Shown here piece after piece: positions 32,402 through 41,757 of a stretch of DNA of 64,000 bases. The first letter of the stretch is position 1; each line of letters starts with the position of its first letter. Origin of the DNA: Serratia surfactantfaciens (GTDB lineage: Bacteria; Pseudomonadota; Gammaproteobacteria; Enterobacterales; Enterobacteriaceae); the NCBI RefSeq assembly GCF_001642805.2, contig NZ_CP016948.1, positions 1,488,001 to 1,552,000 of the forward strand, given 5' to 3'. The notes under the pieces were generated by a model. The model was not told the origin of the DNA. It did not search any database and worked only from the letters and a program-made list of their open reading frames with translations. A program made the position numbers and the translations under genes.

Positions 32402-32757
32402 ATGGGAAAATTCCCAGTAGTGGAAGCAGTTACCCTGTAACCAATTGTTTGTTTTCCCCGTTTTTACAACGGCTTGTTACGTCAATGCGTAACAAATCAT
32501 CGATTTTGACGGGCGAAAACAAAAAGGCGGCGCTGGAGAGAGTGAAACGGAAAGCAACGAGGGCGGTTTTTCGGCGTGCGGCGGGAGGAAGCGGCGGCCT
32601 TGAACAGCGCTGTGTGGCAGTGACAACGCTGCGCGGACCGTCGCTTTCCCTGCCGTCCAGCATAATGAGAACGTCACGGCAATTCAATAATAATGAAACG
32701 GCGTTTCGTTTATTTTGCGGCACGGATCTCTTGGCCGTCGGCGATGAGGAAAACCAG
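32402..32757. other. Intergenic stretch between ydjM and hxpB
   Basis: About 355 bp without a supportable gene. It contains a perfect inverted repeat TTGTTACG (32474-32481) and CGTAACAA (32488-32495) around a six-base loop. Open frames here show arginine- and serine-rich shadow composition and no Shine-Dalgarno. Confidence 0.4.
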
Positions 32758-32776
32758 GGCGCCGGTGGCCGGCGCC
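32758..32776 (-). terminator. Hairpin after hxpB
   Basis: GGCGCCGG/CCGGCGCC with a three-base loop, six bases after the hxpB stop on the minus strand, followed by CTGGTTTTCC. Likely terminator. Confidence 0.6.
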
Positions 32777-32782
32777 GCAGGA

Positions 32783-33448
32783 TCAGGCGAAGTGGGCGGG
32801 AGTAAGCTGTTCCAGCGTCTCCAACTGGTGGTCAGCCAGCGCCCAGCGCGGATCGTGGCGGTATTCGGCAGCCGGGATCACGATGGAGCGCATGCGCGCG
32901 GCTTTGGTGGCGATCATGCCGTTGAAGGAGTCTTCCAGCGTGATGCAGCGCAGCGGATCGCTGCCCAGGCGTTCGGCGGCGATCAGATAGACCTCCGGGT
33001 GCGGTTTGCTGTACGGCAGGTATTCGGCGGAAACCAATTGATCGAAGTAGCCTTCAAGATCGAACATCTTCAGTACCTGCTGTTGCATGTGCAGCGGCGA
33101 GGCGGAGGCCAGGCCGACGTTCAACCCCTGACTGCGGCACAGCTCCAGCGCCTGCCGGACGCCAGGCAGCAGCGGGCGCGTCTCGTGCACCAGCTCGATG
33201 GCGCGCTCGATAATCCGCGCTGATACTTCATCAAGCGAAACCCCTTGCCAGGGCATCGCCTGATACCACATTTTCACCACCAGATCGATGCGCAGCCCCA
33301 GGGTGTCCGGCAGCTTGTGACGATCGGACAGATCCAGTCCCAGCGCGCCGAAGATATCCAGCTCGGCCTGCAGCCACAGCGGTTCCGAATCGATCAACAA
33401 GCCGTCCATATCAAAAATTGCGGTTTCAATGCGTTGCGAATAAGCCAT
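32783..33448 (-). CDS. hxpB: Hexitol/2-deoxyglucose-6-phosphate phosphatase HxpB (YniC)
   Basis: HAD-superfamily sugar phosphatase of 221 residues. Motif I AIFDMDGLLIDSEPLW with the nucleophile aspartate, motif II GLASASPLHM, motif III lysine in YSKPHPEVY, and motif IV TLEDSFNGMIATKAARMRSIVIP. The match to E. coli YniC covers the full length and neighbours ydjM and yniB are shared. E. coli HxpB dephosphorylates 2-deoxyglucose-6-phosphate, mannitol-1-phosphate and sorbitol-6-phosphate. Confidence 0.92.
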   Translation of the reverse strand: MAYSQRIETAIFDMDGLLIDSEPLWLQAELDIFGALGLDLSDRHKLPDTLGLRIDLVVKMWYQAMPWQGVSLDEVSARIIERAIELVHETRPLLPGVRQALELCRSQGLNVGLASASPLHMQQQVLKMFDLEGYFDQLVSAEYLPYSKPHPEVYLIAAERLGSDPLRCITLEDSFNGMIATKAARMRSIVIPAAEYRHDPRWALADHQLETLEQLTPAHFA

Positions 33449-33516
33449 TAGCGGTTAACTCCTGCCGGCGCGGATGGATGAATGTGCCCGACACTTTATC
33501 ATCGCCGACGGAGAGA

Positions 33517-34797
33517 CTAAAACCTTTGCCTGCGCGTTGGGTTTTTGCCAAAGCGCAGAATAGTCCACATCTCGCGCAGCTTAAGCCACCAGCGTTGGTG
33601 TTGGCGCTCGGAAACCTGTTGCAGCATGCGCGCATAATCCAGCACCAGCCCTGGCGTCCAGGTCATGCTTTCACCGCGGCTGCGCAGTACCGCCAGCATC
33701 CACAGATTGGGATCGAGCACCAGCAGCAGAAAGCGGCGCCACAGGTGTTTATCGCCCAGCACGCCTTCCAGCGCGCTGTCGAGCGCCGCGATGACCGTGG
33801 TGGAGCAGTTGCGCCGTGTCAGGTTGTAGGTGTCGTCCTGCCGATAGCGCAGCCAGAACGCGCGCAGCGCCGCCGGGTTATAGCGACAGAACTGAATTTT
33901 TTTGTCCGGCGGGCACCAGGCGGCGATCTCGCCCGGCAGGTCGGGCAGGAAACGCCCGTCGACGTTGTTTTGTTCGCCGGCGTGCAGCAGCTGGCGGAAA
34001 TCCTGAACGGAATGGCTGATGTCGTTGAGCGGGTAGTGACTGATATACACGTCCGGCGCGAGCGCCAGAGCGGCATGGCCGGTGGAGATATTGCCGCCAC
34101 CGTCGACCGCCGCGATATATCGATCGACGATGTAACGCCGGCGTGGATCTTTAGCCGCGCCAAGCGGTGTCCAGACATACACCGTGAGCGGCGTGGCCTC
34201 CGAGGTCGGGGGCGCTGGCCGCTGCGCTGGGGGCTGATTCAGAGAGAAGCTCGTCAGTCTGCGGGCGATGCGCAATAAAGCCCAGCCGGAAAGCACCATC
34301 ATTACCCCGAGGCAAAAGGGCACCGTCATCCGATGCGGCGCCGGCCAGCCGATAAAAATCATCAACGAAAGCAGGATCTCGCCGCCGCCCGCCAGCGCCA
34401 CGGTCTTCCATCGGCTGTGTTGAATCACCGTGGAGGAGGCGATGCGCACGGCGCCGTCAAGCAGCAGCGCGCTGCCAAACATCACGGTGGCGACGATGTT
34501 ATCGTCTGCGGGCACGTCCAACATTAAAAAGGCCATAAACACGAAGCCCAGCCCCTTAAGCAGCACCGGCCGGCTGGCGGAGGAACCGATCACCAGCGCG
34601 GCGGATATCGCCACCAGCCCCTCCAGCGCCAGGATGACCGCCAGCGCATCCAGCGCCAGCATGGACCGGCCATCTTGCAGGATGTCGAACAGCATCAGCG
34701 CCCCCGCGGCTATCCACAGCCAGCCGAACAGCACCAGCAGGCGGCGCTGGCCGTGCAGTGCCTGCGCGCCCAGCAATAAGATAATCAGTCGAATCAT
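33517..34797 (-). CDS. HdeD-like membrane protein fused to a papain-like (permuted NlpC/P60-type) domain
   Basis: Protein of 426 residues in two parts. Residues 1-180 carry about six hydrophobic helices resembling the DUF308/HdeD fold (LLVLFGWLWIAAGALMLFDILQDGRSMLALDALAVILALEGLVAI). After a proline-rich linker (188-200), residues 204-400 form a soluble domain with STGHAALAL (His241) and RRNCSTTVIAALD (Cys331). This His-then-Cys order is that of permuted papain-like thiol hydrolases. The function is unknown; a membrane-anchored amidase or peptidase is inferred. It interrupts the hxpB-yniB order seen in E. coli. Confidence 0.7.
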   Translation of the reverse strand: MIRLIILLLGAQALHGQRRLLVLFGWLWIAAGALMLFDILQDGRSMLALDALAVILALEGLVAISAALVIGSSASRPVLLKGLGFVFMAFLMLDVPADDNIVATVMFGSALLLDGAVRIASSTVIQHSRWKTVALAGGGEILLSLMIFIGWPAPHRMTVPFCLGVMMVLSGWALLRIARRLTSFSLNQPPAQRPAPPTSEATPLTVYVWTPLGAAKDPRRRYIVDRYIAAVDGGGNISTGHAALALAPDVYISHYPLNDISHSVQDFRQLLHAGEQNNVDGRFLPDLPGEIAAWCPPDKKIQFCRYNPAALRAFWLRYRQDDTYNLTRRNCSTTVIAALDSALEGVLGDKHLWRRFLLLVLDPNLWMLAVLRSRGESMTWTPGLVLDYARMLQQVSERQHQRWWLKLREMWTILRFGKNPTRRQRF

Positions 34798-34990
34798 GGC
34801 GGCCTCTGCCCAAAGGGATAGCGTTATCTTTTCAATATTTCAATAATAGTGCCCGGACATCGTTAAGCAGTTGATTTCGGCGAATTCGGCTAAGCTTGTA
34901 GCACAGCGGGAATGAAGAAAACGGTGGGCGAGTTTCGCCAACTGCAGGTAGACTTAGCCGATTCGGTTACGTCGCTAACAAGGGGAACAC

Positions 34991-35551
34991 ATGACGTATC
35001 AACAGGCCGGGCGTATCGCCATTTTGAAACGCATTCTCGGATGGGTGGTTTTTATCCCGGCGTTGCTGTCGACGCTGATTTCCGTGCTGGGCTTTATCTA
35101 TCAGCACAGTGAAAAAACCAAAGGCATCAACGCAGTGATGCTGGATTTTGTCCACGTGATGGTGGACATGGTGCGTTTCAATACGCCGTTCCTGAACCTT
35201 TTCTGGTACAACTCGCCGGTGCCGGACGTGGATAAAAGCCTGTTCAGCGGCGCCAATTTGATGTTCATCATCATCTATATACTGATCTTCGTCGGGCTGG
35301 CATTGCAGGCTTCCGGCGCGCGCATGTCGCGCCAGGTCAAGTTCATTCGCGAAGGGCTGGAAGATCAGATGATCCTGGAGCAGGCCAAAGGCAGCGAAGG
35401 GCACACGCGTCAGCAGTTGGAGGAACGCATCACGCTGCCGCACCACACCATTTTCCTGCAGTATTTCCCGCTGTACATTCTGCCCATCGTGATTGCGGTG
35501 ATCGCCTGGTTCGTGATCCGCCTGTTGGGGCAGTTGGCCGGCGCGGCCTGA
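34991..35551 (+). CDS. yniB: Inner-membrane protein YniB
   Basis: Protein of 186 residues with three hydrophobic segments (VVFIPALLSTLISVLGFIY; NLMFIIIYILIFVGLALQASG; YFPLYILPIVIAVIAWFVI) and a charged central stretch. It matches the uncharacterised E. coli YniB and lies next to yniA as there. AGGGG lies seven bases before ATG 34991. The region 34798-34990 holds its promoter; no element is assigned. Confidence 0.85.
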   Translation: MTYQQAGRIAILKRILGWVVFIPALLSTLISVLGFIYQHSEKTKGINAVMLDFVHVMVDMVRFNTPFLNLFWYNSPVPDVDKSLFSGANLMFIIIYILIFVGLALQASGARMSRQVKFIREGLEDQMILEQAKGSEGHTRQQLEERITLPHHTIFLQYFPLYILPIVIAVIAWFVIRLLGQLAGAA

Positions 35552-35560
35552 ACCCTGAAC

Positions 35561-35580
35561 GGGGCGCCGATCGGCGCCCC
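35561..35580. terminator. GC-rich hairpin between yniB and yniA
   Basis: GGGGCGCCG and CGGCGCCCC pair with a two-base loop, between convergent genes; no T run follows, so it is a weaker terminator candidate. Confidence 0.5.
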
Positions 35581-35589
35581 GGAACCTGA

Positions 35590-36459
35590 TTACGACGCTT
35601 CCGGCTGCAGCAGCGCCTCTACCGCGCGCTGCGCCGCCACCCAATGCTGGCCGCCGAACAGGTTGCTGCGGTTGAGCAGGTAGTACAGCTGATACAGCGG
35701 CTGACGCTCGATAAAGCCGGCCCCCAGCGGCCATACGCTCTGATAGCCGTCGTAGATCTGCGGCGGCAGCTCCGGATACAGCGGCAGCATCGCCAAATCG
35801 CACTCTCGGTCGCCCCAGTAGCTGGCCGGATCGAACAGTATCGGCCCGTTGGCGGTCATCGCGCAGTTGCCCGGCCACAGGTTGCCGTGCAGCAGGGAAG
35901 GCTGCGGCTGGTGGTGCTGCAAGCGCAGATACACCCGATCGACAATGTCGTCGATGTCGCCGAAGGTCATGCCTTTCTCCGCAGCCAGCTGCAGCTGCCA
36001 GCCGATGCGCTGCTCGGCGAAGAATTCCGACCAGCGGCGTTGCCAGGCGTTGGGTTGCGGCGTGGTGGTCAGATCGCTGTCGAAGTCGAGACCAAACTGC
36101 GGCTGCTCGCTCCACTGATGCAGATGCGCCAGCTGCTGGCCCAGGCAGTAGGCGCCGTGGGCATCGAGGGGTTTCAGCTGCTGATACTCCAGCAGCAGGA
36201 AGCTGTAGTCGCGATCGCTGCCGACGCCGTACACCTCCGGCACCCGCACGCTTTTGCTGCGCGCCAGCAACGCCAGCTGATCGGCCTCGGCGGTGAATAT
36301 CGGCAGTTGTTCACGGGCGTCGCATTTCACGAACACCTCGTTGTCACCGTAACTCACGCGCCACGCCGGGTGAATGTCGCCCCCGGGCAGTTCAATCCTT
36401 TCGCGTATCTCTGCGCTGCCAAGATGTTCACTTAACAGACGGCTAACGGCTTGCCACAT
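35590..36459 (-). CDS. yniA: Fructosamine/ketosamine-3-kinase family protein YniA
   Basis: Protein-kinase-like fold of 289 residues (E. coli YniA: 286). It has ATP-binding VFVKCDAREQLPIFTAEADQLALL, the catalytic loop PSLLHGNLWPGNCAMTANGP, and the metal-binding LFDPASYWGDRECDLAMLPLYPELP. The family phosphorylates glycated amines, a first step of protein deglycation; the physiological substrate in enterobacteria is not settled. Confidence 0.9.
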   Translation of the reverse strand: MWQAVSRLLSEHLGSAEIRERIELPGGDIHPAWRVSYGDNEVFVKCDAREQLPIFTAEADQLALLARSKSVRVPEVYGVGSDRDYSFLLLEYQQLKPLDAHGAYCLGQQLAHLHQWSEQPQFGLDFDSDLTTTPQPNAWQRRWSEFFAEQRIGWQLQLAAEKGMTFGDIDDIVDRVYLRLQHHQPQPSLLHGNLWPGNCAMTANGPILFDPASYWGDRECDLAMLPLYPELPPQIYDGYQSVWPLGAGFIERQPLYQLYYLLNRSNLFGGQHWVAAQRAVEALLQPEAS

Positions 36460-36661
36460 GGTATTTCCCCCTCTGTGCTGCCTGATAATTCATTAGGTTA
36501 GCGTCTTTCCCTTGGTGAAAACACGACGCGGCGCACAGCCGGCGTCAAAGACGGCGATTTTTTCAGCGCCTCGCCAGCTCAAAGTATATACCCTATTGAT
36601 TAATTTAAGCGCAATACCGATTGCAACTTGATGACAACGACGCAATGAGCGGGGGGAATGT

Positions 36662-36691
36662 GATGCGGCGAGCAGAAGGCTTCGCCGCATC
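36662..36691 (-). terminator. Hairpin after sitD
   Basis: GATGCGGCGA/TCGCCGCATC pair around a ten-base loop, 8 bp after the sitD stop, without a clear T run. The rest of 36460-36661 is the yniA upstream region, with nothing assigned. Confidence 0.5.
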
Positions 36692-36698
36692 GGGGGAA

Positions 36699-37553
36699 TT
36701 AACCGCCGGTGAGCGCGGTTTGGTTACGCTGTAACGGGCGTAATTTACTGTACAACAAGGCGATCACGAACAGCACGGCCTGCACGATGACGATGCAAGG
36801 CCCGGTTGCGCCGTCGATGTGGAAGCTGATCAGCGTGCCGAGCACGCAGGAGAACACCGACACCACCGTCGCCACCATCAGCATGCGATCGAAGCGACGG
36901 CACAGCATGAAGGCGATGATGCCGGGGGCGATCAGCATGGCGATCACCAGGATCACCCCCACGGCCTGCAGCGAGGCGACGATGGTCATCGCCAGCAGGC
37001 ACAGCAGCCCATAGTGCAGCAGCTTGACCGGCAGGCCAATCACCCGCGCATGGTGCGGATCGAAGCAGTACAGCATGAAGTCTTTGCGCTTGAGCAACAC
37101 CACCGCCAGGGTGATGCCGGCGATCAGCAGGGTTTGTTTCAGTTCGCCGTCGGTGATGCCCAGCATGTTGCCGAACAGAATGTGGCTCAGATGCTGGTCA
37201 GTGTCGATGCGCGAGAACAGCACCAGCCCGAAGGCGAACATACCGGAAAAGACGATGCCCATCACCGTGTCCTCTTTCACCCGGCTGTTCTCTTTCAGGT
37301 AGCCGGTGGCTACCGCGCAGAAGATGCCGGAGAGGAAGGCGCCAATCGCCAGCGGAATGCCGACCACGAACGCTACCACGATGCCGGGCAGCACCGCGTG
37401 CGAGATGGCGTCGCCCATCAGCGACCAGCCTTTGAGCACCAGATAGCAGGAGAGCACGGCGCACACCACGCCGGTGACGATGGCGGCGACGATCGCCCGC
37501 TGCATGAACGGGTAGGCGAAGGGTTCGCTGAGCAGTTGATACAGGGTGTCCAT
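36699..37553 (-). CDS. sitD: Manganese/iron ABC transporter permease SitD
   Basis: ABC-3 family permease of 284 residues with about eight membrane segments (ATVVSVFSCVLGTLISFHIDGATGPCIVIVQAVLFVIALL near the end). ATG 37553 shares one base with the sitC stop (TGATG). The open frame extends far upstream as a shadow of sitC. It pairs with SitC in the membrane. Confidence 0.92.
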   Translation of the reverse strand: MDTLYQLLSEPFAYPFMQRAIVAAIVTGVVCAVLSCYLVLKGWSLMGDAISHAVLPGIVVAFVVGIPLAIGAFLSGIFCAVATGYLKENSRVKEDTVMGIVFSGMFAFGLVLFSRIDTDQHLSHILFGNMLGITDGELKQTLLIAGITLAVVLLKRKDFMLYCFDPHHARVIGLPVKLLHYGLLCLLAMTIVASLQAVGVILVIAMLIAPGIIAFMLCRRFDRMLMVATVVSVFSCVLGTLISFHIDGATGPCIVIVQAVLFVIALLYSKLRPLQRNQTALTGG

Positions 37554-38413
37554 CAGCGGCCTCCAGTTTGCGATTGCGCCACGCGGCGCTTGGCCGCCAG
37601 CAGGCCGTGTTTCGGCGCGAACAGGAACGCCACCAGGAACACCAGCGTTTGCAGGGTAACGATCACGCCGCCGGTGGCGCCATCCAGGAAGAAACTCAGG
37701 TAGGCGCCGACGCCGCTGGTCAGCGCGCCGATGATGATGGCGATGATCACCAGCCTGCTGAAGCGATCGGTCAGCAGGTAGGCGGTGGCGCCCGGGGTGA
37801 TCACCATGGCGATCACCAGAATGGCGCCGACGGTTTGCAGTGCGGCGACGGTGCAGGCGCTGAGCAGGGTGAAGAACAGGATCTTCAACCGCAGCGGCGA
37901 CAGGCCGATCGACACCGCGTGGCTTTCGTCGAAGAACACCGCTAGCAGGTCTTTCCACACCAGGCACAGGATCAGCAGCGAGACGCCGATGATGATCTCC
38001 ACCTGCAGTACGTCTTCGTCGGCGATGCCGAGGATATTGCCGAAGATGATCGACTGCACGTTGACCGACGTGGGGTTGAGCGACACGATCAGCAGGCCGA
38101 CGGCGAAGAAGGTGGAGAAGATAAAGCCGATGATGGCGTCTTCGCGCAGCCGGGTGATGTGGCGCACCAGCGTCATCGCCAGCGCCGCCAGCATGCCGGT
38201 GAAGAAGGCGCCGGCGGCGTAGGGCAGGCCGAGGGCGTAGGCGCCGGCCACGCCGGGCACCACCGAGTGCGACAGCGCATCCCCCATCAGCGACCACCCT
38301 TTCAGCATCAGGTAGGCGGACAGGAACGCGCAGGCGGCACCGACGATGGCGCTGACCCAGATGGCCTTCACCATGTAGTTATAACCGAAAGGTTGCAGCA
38401 GAAGGTCCAGCAT
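37553..38413 (-). CDS. sitC: Manganese/iron ABC transporter permease SitC
   Basis: ABC-3 family permease of 286 residues: [62 protein letters not shown] is the family signature start. It is paralogous to SitD (GWSLMGDAxSHxVxPG occurs in both). Its start overlaps the sitB stop by one base. Confidence 0.93.
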   Translation of the reverse strand: MLDLLLQPFGYNYMVKAIWVSAIVGAACAFLSAYLMLKGWSLMGDALSHSVVPGVAGAYALGLPYAAGAFFTGMLAALAMTLVRHITRLREDAIIGFIFSTFFAVGLLIVSLNPTSVNVQSIIFGNILGIADEDVLQVEIIIGVSLLILCLVWKDLLAVFFDESHAVSIGLSPLRLKILFFTLLSACTVAALQTVGAILVIAMVITPGATAYLLTDRFSRLVIIAIIIGALTSGVGAYLSFFLDGATGGVIVTLQTLVFLVAFLFAPKHGLLAAKRRVAQSQTGGR

Positions 38414-39303
38414 CAGGATTGTTTCTCCCTGGCCTGGCTGTTGGCCGGCGGATCGCTCTTGGTATGGCCGTAGAACACCGCCGGGCGCTCATCGTCGGTC
38501 AACACCGTGACGGTGCGCGGATCGTTATCGTCGTGCAGATCCGGGCCGGAAAGGTTGATATGGCGCAGCACGCCGCCGAACGCCTGCTCCAGGTTGCTCT
38601 GGGTGAAGGTGGTTTCGGTCGGGCCGGCGGCCAGCACCGTGCGGTTGATGAGGATCACCCGATCGCAAAACTCCGGCACGCTGCCGAGGTTGTGGGTGGA
38701 GACCAGAATGAGATGGCCCTCGTCGCGCAGCGCACGCAGCAGCTCGATAATCGCATTCTCGGTTTTCACGTCCACGCCGGTGAACGGCTCGTCCAGCAGC
38801 AGCACCGTGCCCTGTTGCGCCAGCGCGCGCGCCAGAAATACGCGCTTCTTCTGGCCGCCGGACAGCTCGCCGATCTGCCGGCCGCGCAGCTCGCTCAGGC
38901 CAACGCGCTCCAGCGCCTTGTCGACCCGCAGCCGATCCTCACGCGACGGAATGCGCAGGAAGTTCATCTTGCCGTAGCGGCCCATCATCACCACGTCTTC
39001 CACCAGCACCGGGAAGTTCCAGTCGACGTCTTCGGTTTGCGGCACGTAGGCGATCAGGTTCTTTTTCAGCGCGTCCGCCACCGGTTTGTCGCTCAGCGAC
39101 ACCTGGCCGGCGGTGGGCCTGACCAGGCCCATGATGCTTTTGAACAGCGTCGACTTGCCGCTGCCGTTGACGCCGACCAGCGCGCAGATCGAACCGCCGC
39201 TCAGGGTGAAGCTGGCGTTATGAATGGCGGTGTGCCCATTGTTGTAGGTCACGGTTACGTCGTCCACGTTCAGCTCAGGGCGGACAAACGGCTCATGGCT
39301 CAT
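38413..39303 (-). CDS. sitB: Manganese/iron ABC transporter ATPase SitB
   Basis: Protein of 296 residues with Walker A (GVNGSGKST), Q-loop ([14 protein letters not shown]), signature ([15 protein letters not shown]), Walker B ([12 protein letters not shown]) and switch His (VSTHN). The [13 protein letters not shown] stretch is typical of SitB/YfeB. ATG 39303 overlaps the sitA stop as ATGA. Confidence 0.94.
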   Translation of the reverse strand: MSHEPFVRPELNVDDVTVTYNNGHTAIHNASFTLSGGSICALVGVNGSGKSTLFKSIMGLVRPTAGQVSLSDKPVADALKKNLIAYVPQTEDVDWNFPVLVEDVVMMGRYGKMNFLRIPSREDRLRVDKALERVGLSELRGRQIGELSGGQKKRVFLARALAQQGTVLLLDEPFTGVDVKTENAIIELLRALRDEGHLILVSTHNLGSVPEFCDRVILINRTVLAAGPTETTFTQSNLEQAFGGVLRHINLSGPDLHDDNDPRTVTVLTDDERPAVFYGHTKSDPPANSQAREKQS

Positions 39304-40244
39304 TGATCGAATCCTTTGGCGATGGTTTGCACGGTGGTGTTAAGCAGGTCGATATAGGTCGGCACCGGGCCGTCGCGGGTGGACAGCGAGTCCACGTACA
39401 GCACGCCGCCGTATTTGGCGCCGGTTTCTTTCGCCACCTGTCTGGCCGGCTTGTCGGAAATGGTGCTCTCGCTGAACACCACAGGAATATGGTGAGCGCG
39501 CACCGCGTCGATCACCCGGCGCACCTGCTGCGGTGAGCCTTGCTCGTCGGCGTTGATCGGCCACAGGTAAACCTCTTTCAACTGATAGTCTTGCGCCAGG
39601 TAGCTGAAGGCGCCTTCGCTGGTCACCAGCCAACGCTGCGCGGCCGGAATGCGCGCCAGGCGTTCGCGCAGCGGGGCGTCTAACGCGCCGATTTTCTCTG
39701 CGTAGGCCTTGGCGTTGCGGTTATAGGTTTCCGCGTTGGCCGGGTCGTGCTCCACCAGCGCTTTGCGGATGTTTTCGATATACACCAGCGCGTTGCTCGG
39801 CGACATCCAGGCGTGCGGGTTCGGGTTGCCGTTATACGGCCCTTCGCGGATCGGCAGTGGGGTGATGCCTTCGGTTACGACCGCCGCCGGCACCTGTTTG
39901 ATGTTCTCGAAGAAACGTTGGAACCAACGTTCCAGGTTCATGCCGTTCCACAGGATCAGGTCGGCGTGCTGCGCCTTGACGATGTCGCGCGGCGTGGGCT
40001 GGTAGTCGTGGATCTCGGCGCCCGGTTTGGTGATGGATTCCACCACGGCGGCGTCACCCGCCACGTTCTGGGCGATGTCCTGAATGATGGTAAAAGTGGT
40101 CACCACGCGCAGCTTTTTTTCCGCCAACGCGTTTTGACTGGCCAAGGCGGCGCCCAGCAATAAACAGGCGAGCGTGAAGGGGCGCAACAGTGCGGCGGCG
40201 CGGGGAAGGCGACCGCGACGAAAAACGCAATTAATCAAAGGCAT
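39300..40244 (-). CDS. sitA: Manganese/iron-binding periplasmic protein SitA
   Basis: Cluster A-I metal-binding protein of 314 residues with signal peptide ([18 protein letters not shown]). Metal-ligand regions are visible: [36 protein letters not shown], and [33 protein letters not shown]. The SitA/YfeA/MntC group imports Mn(II) and Fe(II). AGGAGA precedes ATG 40244, and a Fur box lies 22 bp upstream of the start. Confidence 0.94.
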   Translation of the reverse strand: MPLINCVFRRGRLPRAAALLRPFTLACLLLGAALASQNALAEKKLRVVTTFTIIQDIAQNVAGDAAVVESITKPGAEIHDYQPTPRDIVKAQHADLILWNGMNLERWFQRFFENIKQVPAAVVTEGITPLPIREGPYNGNPNPHAWMSPSNALVYIENIRKALVEHDPANAETYNRNAKAYAEKIGALDAPLRERLARIPAAQRWLVTSEGAFSYLAQDYQLKEVYLWPINADEQGSPQQVRRVIDAVRAHHIPVVFSESTISDKPARQVAKETGAKYGGVLYVDSLSTRDGPVPTYIDLLNTTVQTIAKGFDQ

Positions 40245-40266
40245 GATGACGTCTCCTGGTTCAAAT

Positions 40267-40285
40267 GAAAATGATTATCAATATC
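40267..40285 (-). promoter_or_regulatory. Fur box upstream of sitABCD
   Basis: GAAAATGATTATCAATATC matches most positions of the Fur 19-mer (GATAATGATAATCATTATC). It lies directly before sitA. No MntR-type box was recognised. Confidence 0.75.
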
Positions 40286-40375
40286 AATTGAAGCGAAGTC
40301 AAGCGTCACTTGCCCACCGCCGGCGGGGTATTTCTCCAACTGAAAAAATAATACCGTCCGGGGAGTTATAGCATT

Positions 40376-40675
40376 TTATGTATCAGTATGTAACCGCTGA
40401 AGGTAGTCCTGACAGGTGCAGATCGCCACCTCCGGCTGTTTTCCCAATGCCAACTGCCCGAACCCCTGCGCCAGGCGCTGTACATCTTCTTGATCCAGAA
40501 CGGTTATGAACGCAAAACTGTTGCTGCCGAGTTCGTGGTGAACGCCATTTTCATCTGTCACCGACGTGACAAAACCCTCACGCGTCAATTGCCCGGTCAG
40601 CTTGGCCAGGTCGGTCAATCCCTCTTCCTGATAGCGAAAAGTCACGACAAAGCAGCTTGTTGCAGATTGACTCAT
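40376..40675 (-). CDS. Small conserved protein, YdiZ-like
   Basis: Acidic cytoplasmic protein of 99 residues (FVVTFRYQEEGLTDLAKLTGQLTREGFVTSVTDENGVHHELGSNSFAFITVLDQEDV). It looks like the small YdiZ/DUF2622 group, which lies next to yniA in E. coli; the family call comes from general resemblance and gene order and is tentative. Function unknown. It is divergent from emtA. Confidence 0.6.
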   Translation of the reverse strand: MSQSATSCFVVTFRYQEEGLTDLAKLTGQLTREGFVTSVTDENGVHHELGSNSFAFITVLDQEDVQRLAQGFGQLALGKQPEVAICTCQDYLQRLHTDT

Positions 40676-40748
40676 AAATCACCTCTTGGTATATGGATAG
40701 CTTGAGATTAGTCCAAAAAATTACTGCAGGTGTCCTTACAAGTTGTAT

Positions 40749-41450
40749 ATGCTACGCAACTCATTGAAAGGAGTGAGGGATTCTGTGAAAACAAAAATAG
40801 GTTGCCTTACGGCAATTTTGCTTTTGTCGGGGTGCGCCAAAGACCCGCAAACGGCAAGCAACATTTCAGGCAGTGGCACAACGCGCGGCGGCTGGTTAAA
40901 ACCCCCTCCGCAGGCACCGGTAAACCGCACAGGCACTCCGGTTGTTTATAACGATTACATTCGTCAGGCCGCCAGCAACTATGGCGTCGACGAAACGCTG
41001 ATTAAAGCGATTATTCAGGTGGAGTCCGGGTTTAACCCGAACGTGGTCAGCACCTCGAACGCAGTGGGATTGATGCAGCTTAAGGCTTCTACCGCCGGCC
41101 GCGACGCCTATCGCATGAAAGGACGAAGCGGGCAGCCCAGCTCGCGTGAGCTGAAGGATCCGGCGGTCAATATTGATCTGGGAACGGCCTATATCAATAT
41201 TCTTCAAAGCCAGCAGCTAGCCGGGATCAACAACCCACAGACTTTGCGTTATGCCACCATCGTTTCGTACGTGAACGGGGCGGGCGCCATGTTGCGCACC
41301 TTCTCCTCGGACAAGCGCGTGGCGGTTAATCGCATCAATCAGATGAGCCCCGACGAGTTTTATCAGCACATCCAGAAAAAGCACCCGGCCCCGCAGGCGC
41401 CGCGCTATTTGTGGAAGGTGACCACCGCCTACCAGGCGATGTCGCAGTAA
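40749..41450 (+). CDS. emtA: Membrane-bound lytic murein transglycosylase EmtA (MltE)
   Basis: Lipoprotein with a lipobox (LLLSGC) and an SLT domain. The catalytic glutamate is in IKAIIQVESGFNP, followed by NAVGLMQLKASTAGRDAYR, TAYINILQ and YVNGAGAMLRTFSSDK. The C-terminal NHPAPQAPRY-like block (KKHPAPQAPRYLWK) matches E. coli EmtA (203 residues); this one is longer at the N terminus. It cleaves peptidoglycan glycan strands, forming anhydro ends. The start could be ATG 40743, ATG 40749, or a GTG (VRDSVKTKIG) closer to the signal. Confidence 0.85.
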   Translation: MLRNSLKGVRDSVKTKIGCLTAILLLSGCAKDPQTASNISGSGTTRGGWLKPPPQAPVNRTGTPVVYNDYIRQAASNYGVDETLIKAIIQVESGFNPNVVSTSNAVGLMQLKASTAGRDAYRMKGRSGQPSSRELKDPAVNIDLGTAYINILQSQQLAGINNPQTLRYATIVSYVNGAGAMLRTFSSDKRVAVNRINQMSPDEFYQHIQKKHPAPQAPRYLWKVTTAYQAMSQ

Positions 41451-41465
41451 CCCTTCATCCTGTCG

Positions 41466-41490
41466 AATCGGCCGCAAAACGCGGCCGATT
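41466..41490 (+). terminator. Terminator after emtA
   Basis: AATCGGCCGC, loop AAAA, GCGGCCGATT with TGCTTT after. The remaining sequence to 41757 is AT-rich and must hold the promoter of the gluconate dehydrogenase operon; no site is assigned. Confidence 0.75.
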
Positions 41491-41757
41491 TGCTTTCCGT
41501 TGTCGCTTCAGAGCGCGACACACCTCTCATTTTTCGTTATTTCCTCACCGCTTATCGAAAAAACCGCACAAAAAGTTAAATTTACGTTAGCAGATAAATC
41601 TTTACGTTCATTCAATAAGTTACCGGTAACATTTTTGCTTTTGCGCGCATTCTGACCTTCAATAAATATACAAATAAGTAACAAATTATTTTAAAAACCC
41701 GTATCGATCGCAAGGTTGCGGTTAAATAGTTGTGACTATCTTTGGATGGAATGTGAC

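Noticed and set aside
32260..32805. 181-codon plus-strand frame between ydjM and hxpB
   Set aside because: Overlaps ydjM antisense and a terminator hairpin, lacks a Shine-Dalgarno, and has no domain-like pattern.
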